This document shows positions 33,025-43,620 of a stretch of 64,000 nucleotides of DNA, piece after piece; the stretch's first letter is position 1; each line of letters begins with the position of its first letter. Source of the DNA: Norana najaformis (Eukaryota > Annelida > Clitellata > Crassiclitellata > Hormogastridae). The position numbers and the translations under genes were made by a program. Under the pieces are notes generated by a model. That model ran no database searches, was not told where the DNA came from, and saw only the letters and a list, made by a program, of their open reading frames with translations. The stretch is from assembly GCA_964023275.1 (NCBI GenBank), contig OZ029920.1:4294012-4358011 (forward strand), in the 5' to 3' direction.

Positions 33025-33168
33025 AGTAAGAAGTTCTGGTTTGTTTATGTGAAGCAGCTGATCGAATGGAAAATTCCAAAGGAAATTGCTGAGTCAGCAG
33101 ACGCATTTAACACGAACGGAAAGCTGTTCTTTGCTGACAAGGGCCAAACAGTCCTCAAAGTACTGTAA
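33025..33168 (+). CDS. Possible C-terminal exon, unknown product
   Basis: The frame is open from about 33025 to a TAA at 33166. It encodes a compact, ordinary sequence (KQLIEWKIPKEIAESADAF, then FFADKGQTVLKVL). It has no low-complexity bias and is not repeated elsewhere in the window. A possible acceptor is the AAG|AAG near 33030. The product is not recognised. It could be a decayed exon. Confidence 0.35.
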   Translation, partial: SKKFWFVYVKQLIEWKIPKEIAESADAFNTNGKLFFADKGQTVLKVL

Positions 33169-33445
33169 GAAGATCTAATCTAATCTGATCTAATCTATAT
33201 TCTGCAGTCTTGGCTAAATTGGTCGCATCTAATAAATATAGTTGAGGGGAGAATAAAATAATTAATTTAATTAAATATCTTTTTAATGAAAAGCTGCGAT
33301 GTGTTTATTAGAGAAGGTGATCGAGTTTACGAGAACATCGCCACTTTGAGAGAATTCTTAAGATGCCGTTGATTGTCAGGCGGCTGTTCAGTTCGATACT
33401 GATATTCCAGGTAGAAATAATCTATGCCATTTCCATTCCATTCAT

Positions 33446-33519
33446 CCGTCCGTCCGTCCGTCCGTCCGTCCGTCCGTCCGTCCGTCCGTCCGTCCGTCCG
33501 TCCATCCATCCATCCATCT
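33446..33519. repeat. GTCC/ATCC tetranucleotide microsatellite
   Basis: About 15 CCGT units are followed by four CCAT units. Confidence 0.95.
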
Positions 33520-33608
33520 CTTAATCCATATCTTATACACAAACTAAGATCATGAATTAGCTTTGCACACCTTTAAATCATATTATAAATACCTCGCTTG
33601 GCGTTCAA

Positions 33609-33722
33609 AAATCCGCCACTGCCTTATGTTTGTTAGTGCCAGTCCCAACCCTGGGTAGGGGAGGAGGGCGATGCAACGACCTTTGATGCCATAGGATACC
33701 ATGAAACACTGGAACTACTACT
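33609..33722 (+). mobile_element. A-unit mini-retroposon
   Basis: The copy is full length with scattered substitutions and a GGAACTACTACT tail. Confidence 0.65.
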
Positions 33723-35810
33723 TGAATCGCTAAGCCATCCTTCGCTTTTGTCCCCTTTAGGGTGAGGACGTATACTGCGATGGCACCAACAAGATGTTGT
33801 TTAGCATTCAATGCTATTTAGTAGAGTAAGCTTCAGCCTATAATCTGTTGTTGCGCGCATTTATTTGAGAATTTCAAAGCTGGTCATATGCATTTTTGTG
33901 CTAAAATCGACAAAGCGCTTGATTTTCTTCGTGAAGGGAAAAGTTGCCGCTTGACGAAGATTATTGATTGTCGTGTAACGAAGTGTTTATTATAGGGCGT
34001 CTGTAAACAAACATAGAAGGTTTTTGTAAAATGATCAGTGGAACGCTAAAGATTTTTAGAAGTATGTAAACATTTGTGGAGTCTTTTAAGGATTAATAAT
34101 GACAACGACGATGATGAAAGCAATCGGCGTAGATCATGGTTTGACAACCCAAAATTATCTTCCGATGTTCTTATATTCATTCACTCATACAAACATTTGC
34201 TGAAACTCCGCCGGGTGGCGCCAGTCCGAAGCCTCAATAAAAGAATAGAGACGCTGATAATTTTCGTCAATACGCAACATCACTAGGGAGAGACTACTAC
34301 AATACCACGTAGTATTAGTGGGCCTATAGTTGTGAAAAGAACTAGCGATTAATAATAGTATCCACTGTCTGATGAGGTCGTGTAGTTAACAGGACCATTC
34401 GTGTCGACATCTTAACTTGCAAATTTTAAGTGAGACTTGCGTTTGAACGAAAATGAGACTTATATATCGATGGAAAGAAGCAGTTTAAGGTGTCTAAACT
34501 TAACCTAATAACTCATTTTAATATACTTTTTATTTAACTGTGTCTATACATTTTTAATTCGATTATTTATCTATGCATTACACTCCTAATTTTAGTTTAT
34601 TCTCTTGCGCAACTCCTCCGCTGTCTTTAGTCCGATTGTCCCAGTCCGAAGCCCAGATAAAGGAGGAGGGCGAAGCCAATCATCGTCATGACGCAGCGTC
34701 TTTAAAGAAAAACATCAACCAAAGATCATATTTATTGTTTCATTAATGAGATAACGTAAGAAAAGGTCGACTTCAACGGCTCTGGCAGTCGCAAGGTGTC
34801 GTTAAATACTGGAAATTACTACTAAAGATTGCAGTTGCAGTCTGAAACGAGAGATAAGGTAAGGGGATATCAATGTCAAGAAACGTGCCAGTCACAAGAT
34901 GTCGTTCAACGCAGAAAAATAAAGATAAATTTGGAACAATAATACATTAAATAAATTAGATATGAGAAGGTAAAACTGTAAGATGTGTGCAGCCTCAGGC
35001 GCTCCTAAAAAGTAGGTATAAGATCAACGTCAACAGCCTATGATTCCTAGAGGAACTGAATCTTTATATAACTAATGTTTTATGCTGCGTTCGACACCCT
35101 TAAATCGCGCATCTACCCGTTATAAATCATGTTCAGTGGGTACATGGTTGTTTTCGTGTTTACGCGTAAGGTCGATATAAGCTAGGATGTCAGCGACAAG
35201 ATGTCGCTAAGCACTCGATGATTTTAACAACCTAAGGTTCAGTCTTTGTAATGTTAGTTGTAGTCTGACAATTATAAACCGTCACTTCAAACGTAAACTC
35301 GCTCCCGACCCAAACCAGTGAGACCAATGCCGAATAATGCAGACTGCAGACTTCCGGCGCTAGCAAAACTGCGGAAGGGACAAACTGAAGATCAAGATGA
35401 AACGAAGCGAATTAAAGGTGTCTAACCGTAATCTAATTATTTATTATAAATATCATATTTTTCTTTGTTTGGACACCTTTAATTCGCTTTTTTCGAGACT
35501 AAATACTTCTAATTTTCGTTTAATCTCTCGCAAATCTCCGCCACTGTATTAATCCCAGTGCGAAGGAGGGCAACGTTAATCATCTTCGTTATGACCAAAT
35601 ACGCGCCTCTCTCTAAAGCAGTTGCAGTCCAATGCACCAGTATTTGTTAAGCAGTATGTATGCAACTCGACACTTGAGTGGCGTGTACGATCACTATGAA
35701 GAAATACTTGTTGATTCCATTATTTGAGAAATATTGGAACTATTAACCTGATGAAATAAGCAGTGAAATTACACTTTATAATTTTAACATAACTTAAGAA
35801 ATTCAATTTT

Positions 35811-35918
35811 GTTCCAGTGTTTAACGACATCTTATGGCATCGAAGGCTGTTCACGGCGTCCTACTCCCTTATTCAGGGTTGGGACTGGCACTACCGGACT
35901 AAATGCAGTGGTGGAACT
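35811..35918 (-). mobile_element. A-unit mini-retroposon, diverged
   Basis: The copy is full length and orthologous in position to 22719-22824 in the collinear repeat segment. Confidence 0.6.
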
Positions 35919-36914
35919 GACTAGCGCTTGAACAGATATGACACGTGTATAATGTCGGGCACTTCAATTTACAGTTGTCTAAACGTTAGACTTCAGTAGC
36001 AATCGTAAATACTACAGGTGAGCAAAAAATTAAGTATTTACATTGCCTTAAAACAACTATATAATGGTGTCTAACTTGTACATTTTTACTAGTGTTTTCG
36101 TGTTTTGCAACATCTTATGGATGCCAGACCAATGACGTCGACCTTTCCTGAATCGACATTTACTTTACGATTTGTACTATTCCTTAATTTCAGCGCCCAA
36201 AATAAATTCATCTAAAACTGGTTGCATATTAATATCTAGTGTTTATCGACATCTTGTGGCTGCCACGAACATCTATGTTTTGATCTTGCCCCACCTTCCA
36301 TTCCTTAACTAAGCTGTTTGAATCTACATTATCGTTTTAACGTACAGAGACCGAAAATATAAATTTCGGTTAATTTACAAAGGAAATATTTAAATCAGTA
36401 ATTAATATTAGTAGAAGTACCACGTTTTTAAAGGCATTTTATGGCGGCTGACGACGTTAACGTCAACCTTCCCTTATATTCATAGTTACGGTCGATAGAA
36501 TTAGCGATTTGACGAATATATGCTCTATATAAAGCGTGGAAAAGCAATTTCAAAGTGTCCTCGTAAAGTGTAACATTATTCAACCCAGTTTCTTGCGATT
36601 TCTTGTTCGACTTCGTAACGAAGCGAATTCTTATGGCTGCCACAGCCCTCCCCTTCCACCATACGTCACGCATAGAGAAATTGAATAACAAATAATGAAT
36701 TTTCGATAATGAAGATTATATAAAGCCTGTGAACGCAATTTAAAGGTGTCTAAACACTGGCGATCATCATTAATAAACTTGAGTACTTTATGACAATCTG
36801 GGGTTTCGTCGCTGACGACGTAGACCAGTATCTTACACGGAAAATACCTGCATTTCACAATATTAGTGCATCTTTTTACAGTTGTAATACATCTCATCGT
36901 GGGTTCTCCAATAA

Positions 36915-37012
36915 ATATAATCATCACAATGATCACGATCAACATGATCGTCATCATCATCATCATCACGATCGACATCATCATCGTCGTCGTCATGGTC
37001 ATCATTGATGGA
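36915..37012. repeat. ATC/CATCAT microsatellite with GATC interruptions
   Basis: Imperfect CAT repeats occur in the centre of a block, in the same kind of position as GATGAT tracts in E3, E4, E8 and E13 but in the opposite orientation. Confidence 0.8.
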
Positions 37013-37400
37013 ATGACCGATCTATCGAATTACTCAATCAGTCAAACCAGCAATAGCTAAATACATGCGTAAAGAGTGAATCAATTTTTCCGAACCCTCA
37101 AATTATTTGATTGGATGTAGTCAACACGGAGTGGTATGATCTGTCCCCTTTCCGTTTTATTCTGGAAACTCGACGGAAATGTAACTATTCATGTAAAATT
37201 AGCAGGGTCGAGGCCATACGGTCGGTACCGAAAAACGTTAATATTTGACCTTTAACCTGGCACGTGTTGGCTTTCCTCGCTCTCTGCAATAACTGATAAT
37301 CCGTTCGTATTAAAATTTACTATTCAGTTGGAAGAGTATCTCCTGGCTATTGCAGACTTTAGCTTCGAACTTTGTCGATGACTGTTGTGAACAGCAGCGA

Positions 37401-37518
37401 TTAGTAGCAGTTCCTCAGTTTAACGACAGCTTATTACATCATAGCCCGTTGCCGTCGCCCCACTCCTTTAACCAGGCTTGGGACTGGCACTAACCTCAAA
37501 CAAGTCAGTGGCAAAGTT
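37401..37518 (-). mobile_element. A-unit mini-retroposon
   Basis: The copy is full length and starts at the TTAGTAGCAGTTCCTCAG tail complement. Confidence 0.65.
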
Positions 37519-37611
37519 CAACTACAGCAATTATGCGAAGATGAGTTTTATATAGAACCGAATAAAGGCGATTTAAAGGTGTCTAACCGTAGCAAATAGG
37601 AGTTATCGTAA

Positions 37612-37900
37612 TTCCGAGATTTCTACAGCGCCCAACGAAAGCCGCGCCTCAGGGACCAGCTTATTCACAGACGCCAGGTAAAACAAAATCGATAGGCAAA
37701 AGGATTCAGTTCCAGGTCAAGATCCAAAAGTCAGGCAGAGAGACAGCGTGGCAGCTACGGGGGGGGGGGGGGGGGGGTTGGGGTTGGGGGGGGGTTGGAG
37801 AAAAGAGAGAGATAAGAGGAAGAAGGGGTGTCAATACAGGATCTGTGAAAGAGGTATGTTTTCAGTTTTGAGTGAAAGGCCGAAGCAGAAACTGCAAACG
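37612..37900 (-). repeat. Family C retroelement fragment with long G run
   Basis: It shares GAGATTTCTACAGCGCCCAA and CAAGATCCAAAAGTCAGG with the other Family C fragments. A run of 19 G at 37759-37777, followed by TTGGGGTTGGGGGGGGG, replaces a 6-7 G run in the copy at 43204-43212. The tract could form a G-quadruplex. Confidence 0.65.
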
Positions 37901-38407
37901 GTGGAGTAAGAAGTGTTTAAGGATAACTTGTTACCGCTAGATCCATTAACGTCGGCTTTACTATCTGGAGTCCTACCAGCGAATATGCGTGAAGTTTATG
38001 TTTAATAAAAGTTAAGGCGAGTTCGCTGGATCGGTTGGCATAAAATGACGCCAACTAGTGATTTATTCAAATCTTTCTTCCTTCACTCGCTAGATGGTTT
38101 AAATCTTCCTTTAAGTCCCTTAAGTCAACTCCATGAGGCAGTCAAGGGTACGAAATGTTATTCTTTCTTTGCATAGCGTTGGCAAGTAAGGGCGTTTACC
38201 ACCCTTCTCCCTCGCCGCCTAATCTTGTCACCGACGATCAGTATTGCATGTTATGACAGTGTACGTTGGGATGAGGCGCAAAACTATCACCCGCCCCTAA
38301 AAGGTCTACAGAAACCATGAACAAAAAGAACAGCAGTCCCTTGAGCTAGCACTGAGGCAGCCATGATATGAAGTGTGCGTGACTTCACTTTTCTTGACCT
38401 CAACATA

Positions 38408-38560
38408 CAGTGGTGTGCAAAAGTCTGGAACCACCTACGAATTTTGACATTTTTTCAACTTTTTGACCTTTTACTGTAATTTTTTCATTACCCCACTATT
38501 TTTTTGTGTTTTTCGTTATAAGGGATATATTTGGCTATTATAATCATCTTTTTAATACCA
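38408..38560. repeat. Left inverted repeat of the Tc1 element
   Basis: About 150 bp match the complement of 40040-40191 with a few mismatches, including the TTTTTGTGTTTTTCGTTATA block. Confidence 0.85.
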
Positions 38561-38792
38561 GTTATTTCTGTTTTTGACAGAAGTATAAGTTCTGAAACAT
38601 ACTTAGTACAACTTTTGTAAATTTCACAAATCCTGCATGAAACTGGATCAAGATGTTCCAATCAGCGCGCGTTATTTCTGACCAATCAGGAGGCAGTTTT
38701 CACCAGCCAATAACAGTCCAGGATGTCTAGGTAAGACAGCAGCTATAAAATAGGCGCGCTCTTTTGGATTTCTTACACTTTCTGGATCGACC

Positions 38793-39818
38793 ATGACGAA
38801 GAAGCGGGGCTTGGTGTTGGAGGATCGTGTTCGTGTGACAGTGTTGAGGGAGGAAGGCTTTTCATGCCGCCAGATTGCCAGCAAAGTCGGCTGCAGTCAC
38901 AGCGCCGTTGTAAAAATCATGCAGAAGAAGAACACGATGGGTTCGGTGGTAGACAAGCCTCGGTCCGGGCGTCCATGTGTATCAACATCACGCCAGGACC
39001 GTGCTCTTCGACGCTTGTCATTGACCAACCCCAAGTTGACTTCGCCTCAGCTACTGCGTGAGTGGTCAGACACGTCTCACGTCAGTGCAAGTTCATCAAC
39101 TGTTCGCCGTCGGTGCCTGAAAGTATTTGGGCTGCGGGGCTGCAAGGCACGCAACAAGCCACTGATGAGTGACGTACAAAGGAAGAAACGGATCGAGTGA
39201 GCGCGGAAACACTCAAGCTGGACAAGTGACAAGTGGGAGAAGGTGCTTTTCAGCGATGAAAGTACCTTCTGCTTGTTTGGCAATCAGGCCCACACCTACG
39301 TGAGGAGATTTCCTGGAGAGCAGTTCAAGCCTGAGTGCCTCAATGTCACTGTAAAGCATCCTCTGAAGATCATGGTCTGGGGCTGCATGGCTGCCAGTGG
39401 CGTGGGACGCTTGCACATCGTCGATGGAATGGTGAACGGGGCGAAGTACATCACAATACTGCAAAAGTGCATGTTGCCATCAGCGGAGCAGCTCTTTCCA
39501 GGCCGGTTCCTGTTCCAAGATGACAACGCACCTTGCCACCGAGCCAAACTGGTGATGAACTGGAAGCGTCAGCATAAGATTGAGTCACTTGACTGGCCTG
39601 CGCAATCTCCAGACCTCAATCCCATCGAGAATCTGTGGCACAAGGTGGCATTGGAAATTTCAAAGAAGCGCCCAACTTCAAAGCGTGAGCTAATTGAATC
39701 GCTCATTACTGCCTGGAATCGCGTTGTCACGCATGATCACCTCGTCAAACTTGTGCACTCGATGCCGAAACGGTGCAGACAGGTGATCAAGAATAAAGGG
39801 TGGCCCACCAAATACTAA
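38793..39818 (+). pseudogene. Tc1 transposase with one internal stop codon
   Basis: One frame of 341 codons is interrupted only by TGA at 39198-39200, at the position where the family usually has Trp or Arg. The N-terminal part has the paired helix-turn-helix DNA-binding domain (EEGFSCRQIASKVGCSHSAV) and a GRP motif (RSGRPCVS) between the two subdomains. The catalytic part has D in VLFSDEST, D in FQDDNAPCH and E in LNPIENLW, with 34 residues between the last two, hence DD34E. Length and order are normal for Tc1. A single substitution at codon 136 explains the loss. Whether a shorter product starting at 39243 is made is unknown, but it would lack the DNA-binding domain. Confidence 0.9.
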
Positions 39819-40039
39819 TTCACCACGGTCACACAAAACGGCCTTTTTCAAGGCCACCTAAATGATTACGAAGGAATACAGACCACACGTGACCTGTTTT
39901 AAAGCATACATGTATGTACTAATTATTTTACACTATTGCCTAGGGATGTACGTACACGTGTACAAATTAGGAGATTTACACGCTAAGCGATTAACATGGT
40001 AACTTCAACAAAAAAATTAGAAGATTAAGGCCAAACTAG

Positions 40040-40191
40040 GTCAAAAAGTTGATTATAATAGCCAAGTATATCCCTTATAACGAAAAACACAAAAAAATTT
40101 AGTGGGGGTAATGAAAAAATTACAGTAAAAGGTCATAAAGTTGAAAAAATGTCAAAATTCGTAGGTGGTTCCAGACTTTTGCACACCACTG
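40040..40191. repeat. Right inverted repeat of the Tc1 element
   Basis: This is the complement of the left repeat, ending CAAAATTCGTAGGTGGTTCC .. CACACCACTG. Confidence 0.85.
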
Positions 40192-40439
40192 TATGAGGGC
40201 TGTTACCCAGTCCTCTACTTCACCGCCTGATCTTCCCACTGAGAACTATTTATAGCTGAGTTGCCTACGGGTGAGTGGAACAGAAATCTCGAAACATGTT
40301 TCTGCCCTGGCGGGATTTGAATCTCCGACCTCTCAATTGACAGTTTAGCACGCTTACCACTAGATTATAGCACACCACTACACATTCTATAATTATTACG
40401 AATACAGTTATTATTGCTATTGCTATTACAAATGCTACT

Positions 40440-40831
<392 letters not shown>

Positions 40832-40929
40832 TTTGCCTCTTTTCATCTGTTTGCCTCAATTCCTCGCAGATTTCAAAACCAATTACCGCTGTGAGACGTA
40901 CATGTATGCAAAAAAAATTCAAAAAGGTC

Positions 40930-41600
40930 GACGTTAACTGCTCTGACAGCCACAAGATGTCGTTGATATCAGGGTCATTTTCGACACCTTTAAATCGATT
41001 ATTCGGACGTTATTTATTCTGCCGTTTCGTCTAAGCGCTAGAATACCCCACTGCCTTCTTGTCGGGCAGTGCCAGTCCCAAGACTGGATAAAGGAGGCGG
41101 GCGACGTCAATATCCTTTGTAGCGGAGGGGAGCCTGCCGTGATCGCTCTCCACGGATCACTCCTCGTATTGGGCAGTGACATAGGGGGCAACCCTTGTTA
41201 TTTTTGCGGCCTAGGCGGACTGAAGCCAACTGGAAACAGAATCAGGAGGCAGGCGACGTCGATGTCCTTTGAGCCATAATTTGTCGTCAGACATTGGAAA
41301 CTACATGCACTAAGCAACAAAATTGAAGTTCCAACGACAAAGTAAGGTAAGGTCGGCGTTAAAAGTCGCAAGATGTCGTTAATACTAAGTAATACAAAAT
41401 TATAAACTCTGGTTAGACACCTTTATATCACGTTACGTCGATGCTTATATATAAATATATTGTTTTCTAAATCGTTGCATCCGGCGATGATTGCTTCTAT
41501 GGTAAGGTAAAGTCGATGTCAACGGCTCTGGAAGCCTTAAGGAGTCGTTAAACACTTTTAAATAATACTAAAGAAATCGTGTGAAATTGGAATATAGGCG
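40930..41600. repeat. Block E10, right part, with captured amidase exon piece
   Basis: Plus-oriented units lie near 40955, 40981, 41280, 41371, 41414 and 41530, the last with GTAAAGTCGATGTCAACGGC. The A-unit at 41045-41119 is interrupted by the amidase-like fragment. Confidence 0.55.
41121..41246 (+). pseudogene. Decayed piece of an amidase (FAAH-like) exon inside a repeat unit
   Basis: The sequence is about 85-90 percent identical by eye to 41759-41893 in the exon below. It encodes SGGEPAVIALHGS, then GSDIGG, NPCYFCGLGGLKPTGNRIR. A 9-bp in-frame deletion removes the Ser-Ile-Arg codons after GSDIGG, including the serine that is the nucleophile in fatty acid amide hydrolase. It is flanked by related copies of one A-unit stretch, GGAGGCGGGCGACGTCAATA (41093-41112) and GGAGGCAGGCGACGTCGATG (41245-41264). 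The unit was therefore duplicated or split at the insertion. The right end coincides with the end of the exon. Confidence 0.65.
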
Positions 41601-41685
41601 AATGAGGTATCAAATGATGTAAAACTGAGCGAGGATGGTCATGTTTATTCAATAAAAAATAAGATATTTCTGAAGATTTTCCCAG

Positions 41686-41892
41686 CTACACAACGATGAA
41701 CCCGATCTTTGGAACGACGCTGAACCCGGTGGATCCGACTCAGGGTCCGGGTGGATCGAGCGGAGGGGAGTCTGCCTTGATCGCTCTCCATGGATCGCCC
41801 CTCGGATGGGGCAGTGACATCGGGGGCAGCATCCGCAACCCTTGTCACTTCTGCGGCCTAGTCGGACTGAAGACAACTGGAAACAGAATCAG
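41686..41892 (+). CDS. Exon of a fatty-acid-amide-hydrolase-like amidase
   Basis: The acceptor TTTTCCCAG and donor CAG|GTTCAC bound a 207-bp exon with symmetric phase. It encodes the amidase signature: NPIFGTTLNP, PGGSSGGESALIALHGSP, GSDIGGSIRNP and HFCGLVGLKTTGNRI. In fatty acid amide hydrolases this segment holds two of the three catalytic residues: the bridging Ser in GGSSGG and the nucleophile Ser in GSDIGGSIR. Both are present here. FAAH enzymes are membrane-bound hydrolases of lipid amides. No other exon of such a gene was found in the window. This could be an exon of a gene with very long introns, or an isolated remnant. Confidence 0.7.
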
Positions 41893-42049
41893 GTTCACCC
41901 TTTGACCTCCTCCGTAAACGTAATTGTCGCTTTCATCATCATCGTTTTGGTCGTTGAAATCAATTTCGTCGTCATATTCATCATCTTAATTGGCATCATC
42001 GCCGTCGTCGTCGTCATAATTCGTTCTTCTGTCTCGACATAGCTAAGAA

Positions 42050-42780
42050 GATGCGGGAGACTGCCAGTGGAGGCCTTCTCCAGCTACACGAATCTGTTGT
42101 TATTCCGGAAAACTGGCATCATTTAGTTTAAAAATTAATTCCATTATGTTGTTTTTTATTGTTTTGTATTCTATTGTATTGTTGTGTATTTTATTGCATT
42201 GTATATGCTACTGTTGTTGTTGCATTAATAGCGCCAAAGCAACAATTCCAATCAGTGCAATGAAAAACTATTGCAAGTCTAAGTAATTTGGTTCATAATT
42301 TGACGAAGTTTCGTTTATGAATAAATAAACATTAATTCATCAAAAATGATTTTGTGACCAGAATTAGGTGAAACAGACAAATTTAGGTAAAATTTTAAAA
42401 ATTGAGTAAAATAACGTCTTCGGTCATGAAAGGAACAAGATGTCGTTTAACATTCGATATTAGTAATAATATCAGGCTGGTTTTAAGACATCCCTAATGC
42501 ATATTAAACGTCACCTAAGTAATTAGGCTGATTTTTGATAAGTTAAATTAATTAATTAATTAAAATTTTAAAAATTAAGAAAGAGAAATAAATAAATAAA
42601 TCAATAAAGTCTTTAGTCAATCAGTCACTCAATCAATCAGTCGATCGGGTATTAGGTAAATAAATACATAAATAATGAATCAATTTGCCAAAACCTTTAA
42701 ATTGATTGCCTTTGTTCAATGCAGAGTGGCGTAGACTAAATCAGCCAACGCAACGGCGGCGTTAAATCACGCTTTTATTC
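42050..42780. other. No gene recognised; Family E repeat
   Basis: AT-rich sequence with one plus-oriented block motif near 42435-42450 (AACAAGATGTCGTTTAACAT). A Family E segment follows at 42580-42715: a short AAAT run and then AATCAATCAGTCGATC. Confidence 0.4.
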
Positions 42781-42789
42781 ACTTCCTAG

Positions 42790-43002
42790 GTGAAGCCTTG
42801 AATCCTACTGATCGTCAGCGTTTTGAGCAGATCAATAATGTTATCAACAGAAGTCGAACAACCGACCTTACATTTCTTTCTATTGCACAACATATCAATG
42901 AGTTACATTATGATCACGCATTACAAGTGCAGCATTATTCTTTGTATGAGGGATGTGATGGCATCTTGCCTCCTATCTCTCGGATCGACAAAACTTATGA
43001 GG
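42790..43002 (+). CDS. Probable orphan exon, unknown product
   Basis: The acceptor CACTTCCTAG and donor AGG|GTGAGTCC bound 213 bp with symmetric phase 1. The frame encodes a non-repetitive, protein-like sequence: EALNPTDRQRFEQINNVIN, LTFLSIAQHINELHYDHALQ and YEGCDGILPPISRIDKTYE. The frame runs on to 43607, but from 43050 it reads through Family C retroelement sequence, so only this part is supported. The phase does not fit direct joining to the amidase exon at 41686-41892. I do not recognise the family. Confidence 0.45.
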
Positions 43003-43049
43003 GTGAGTCCGCTCTCATAAAGGTAGTTACAGTCATATACTTGAATCTT

Positions 43050-43620
43050 AATGATAATCCCGAGATTTCGAGAGCGCACAACAAAAGCCACGTCACGGGG
43101 TTAGCTTTTTCGCAGGCGCTCAGTCAAAACAAAAATGATATGCAAAGAGGGTTCGGTTCCAGGTCAATATCCAAAAGTCAGGTAGAGAGACAGTGTGGCA
43201 GCTATGGGGGGTTGTTTTGGGATTGGAAAGGAAAGAGAGATAAGGGGAAGAAGGAGATTCCGGATAGGATCTGTGAAAGAGGAATGTTTTCAGTTTTGGC
43301 TCTAAGTGAAATAGATGATAGTCGAGAAATGCGTCGCCCGATATTCATGTGCCTAGGGCGGAAAGACGCGAAGGCTCGTTGTTATGCGTCCCTGTTCCAT
43401 GAACTGAGAAAACGACTGGTGTCTCAGAATATTGGCGGCAGCGGGAGAGTTACGAGATGTAGAATGGTGGCTACGGGAAAGTCCTCACGCAGGAAGGGAA
43501 CGACTATTGCCGGAAAAAGAACGAACCCTGTTCTGAGTAAAGGTCATCCTCAGGACGTTGCCCATCCGGCGACCGCGGAAGAGGCAGAGTCGGATCCCGA
43601 GACCTAGTGCTACAGGGTTG
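43050..43620 (-). repeat. Family C retroelement fragment, longest copy
   Basis: It shares GAGATTTCGAGAGCGC, GCCACGTCACGGGG and CCAAAAGTCAGGTAGAGAGA with the other copies and extends about 370 bp further. The fortuitous plus-strand frame through it has no recognisable domain. Confidence 0.6.

Larger units (their letters stand above)
32040..34310. repeat. Inverted-arm repeat block E9
   Basis: Left-arm units lie near 32093, 32475, 32635 and 32695. Right-arm units lie near 33565, 33704 and 33790. The left arm matches E3 12040-12260. Between the arms lie the orphan frame at 33025-33168 and a GTCC microsatellite. An inverted pair (TTTATGAAGCTATTTTTAGC near 32150 and its complement near 32354) is visible in the left arm. 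Confidence 0.5.
34320..37590. repeat. Inverted-arm repeat block E10, left part
   Basis: The segment 34320-35240 is collinear with E5 20330-21110, and 35400-35960 with 22290-22880. Minus-oriented units then lie near 36065, 36110, 36248, 36430, 36560, 36740, 37425 and 37570. A retroelement fragment related to 21170 lies at 35285-35390. CAT/ATG tracts lie at 36915-37010 with a Family E tail. Confidence 0.55.
38408..40191 (+). mobile_element. Tc1-family DNA transposon, nearly intact
   Basis: The element is 1784 bp, bounded by CAGTGGTGTGCAAAAGTC and its complement. The inverted repeats extend about 150 bp: the TGACATTTTTTCAACTTT, AAGGGATATAT and GGCTATTATAATCA blocks are all found inverted at the right end. 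A TA target duplication flanks it (38406-38407 and 40192-40193). The empty site is at 23311-23320 in the paralogous SINE copy. The transposase frame carries a single stop codon, and very little other decay is visible, so the insertion is recent. Confidence 0.93.

Noticed and set aside
42798..43607. A single 269-codon gene
   Set aside because: The first 68 codons are supported as an exon. From 43050 the frame runs through a dispersed Family C retroelement fragment also found at 22013, 37612 and 52235, and a good donor lies at 43003.
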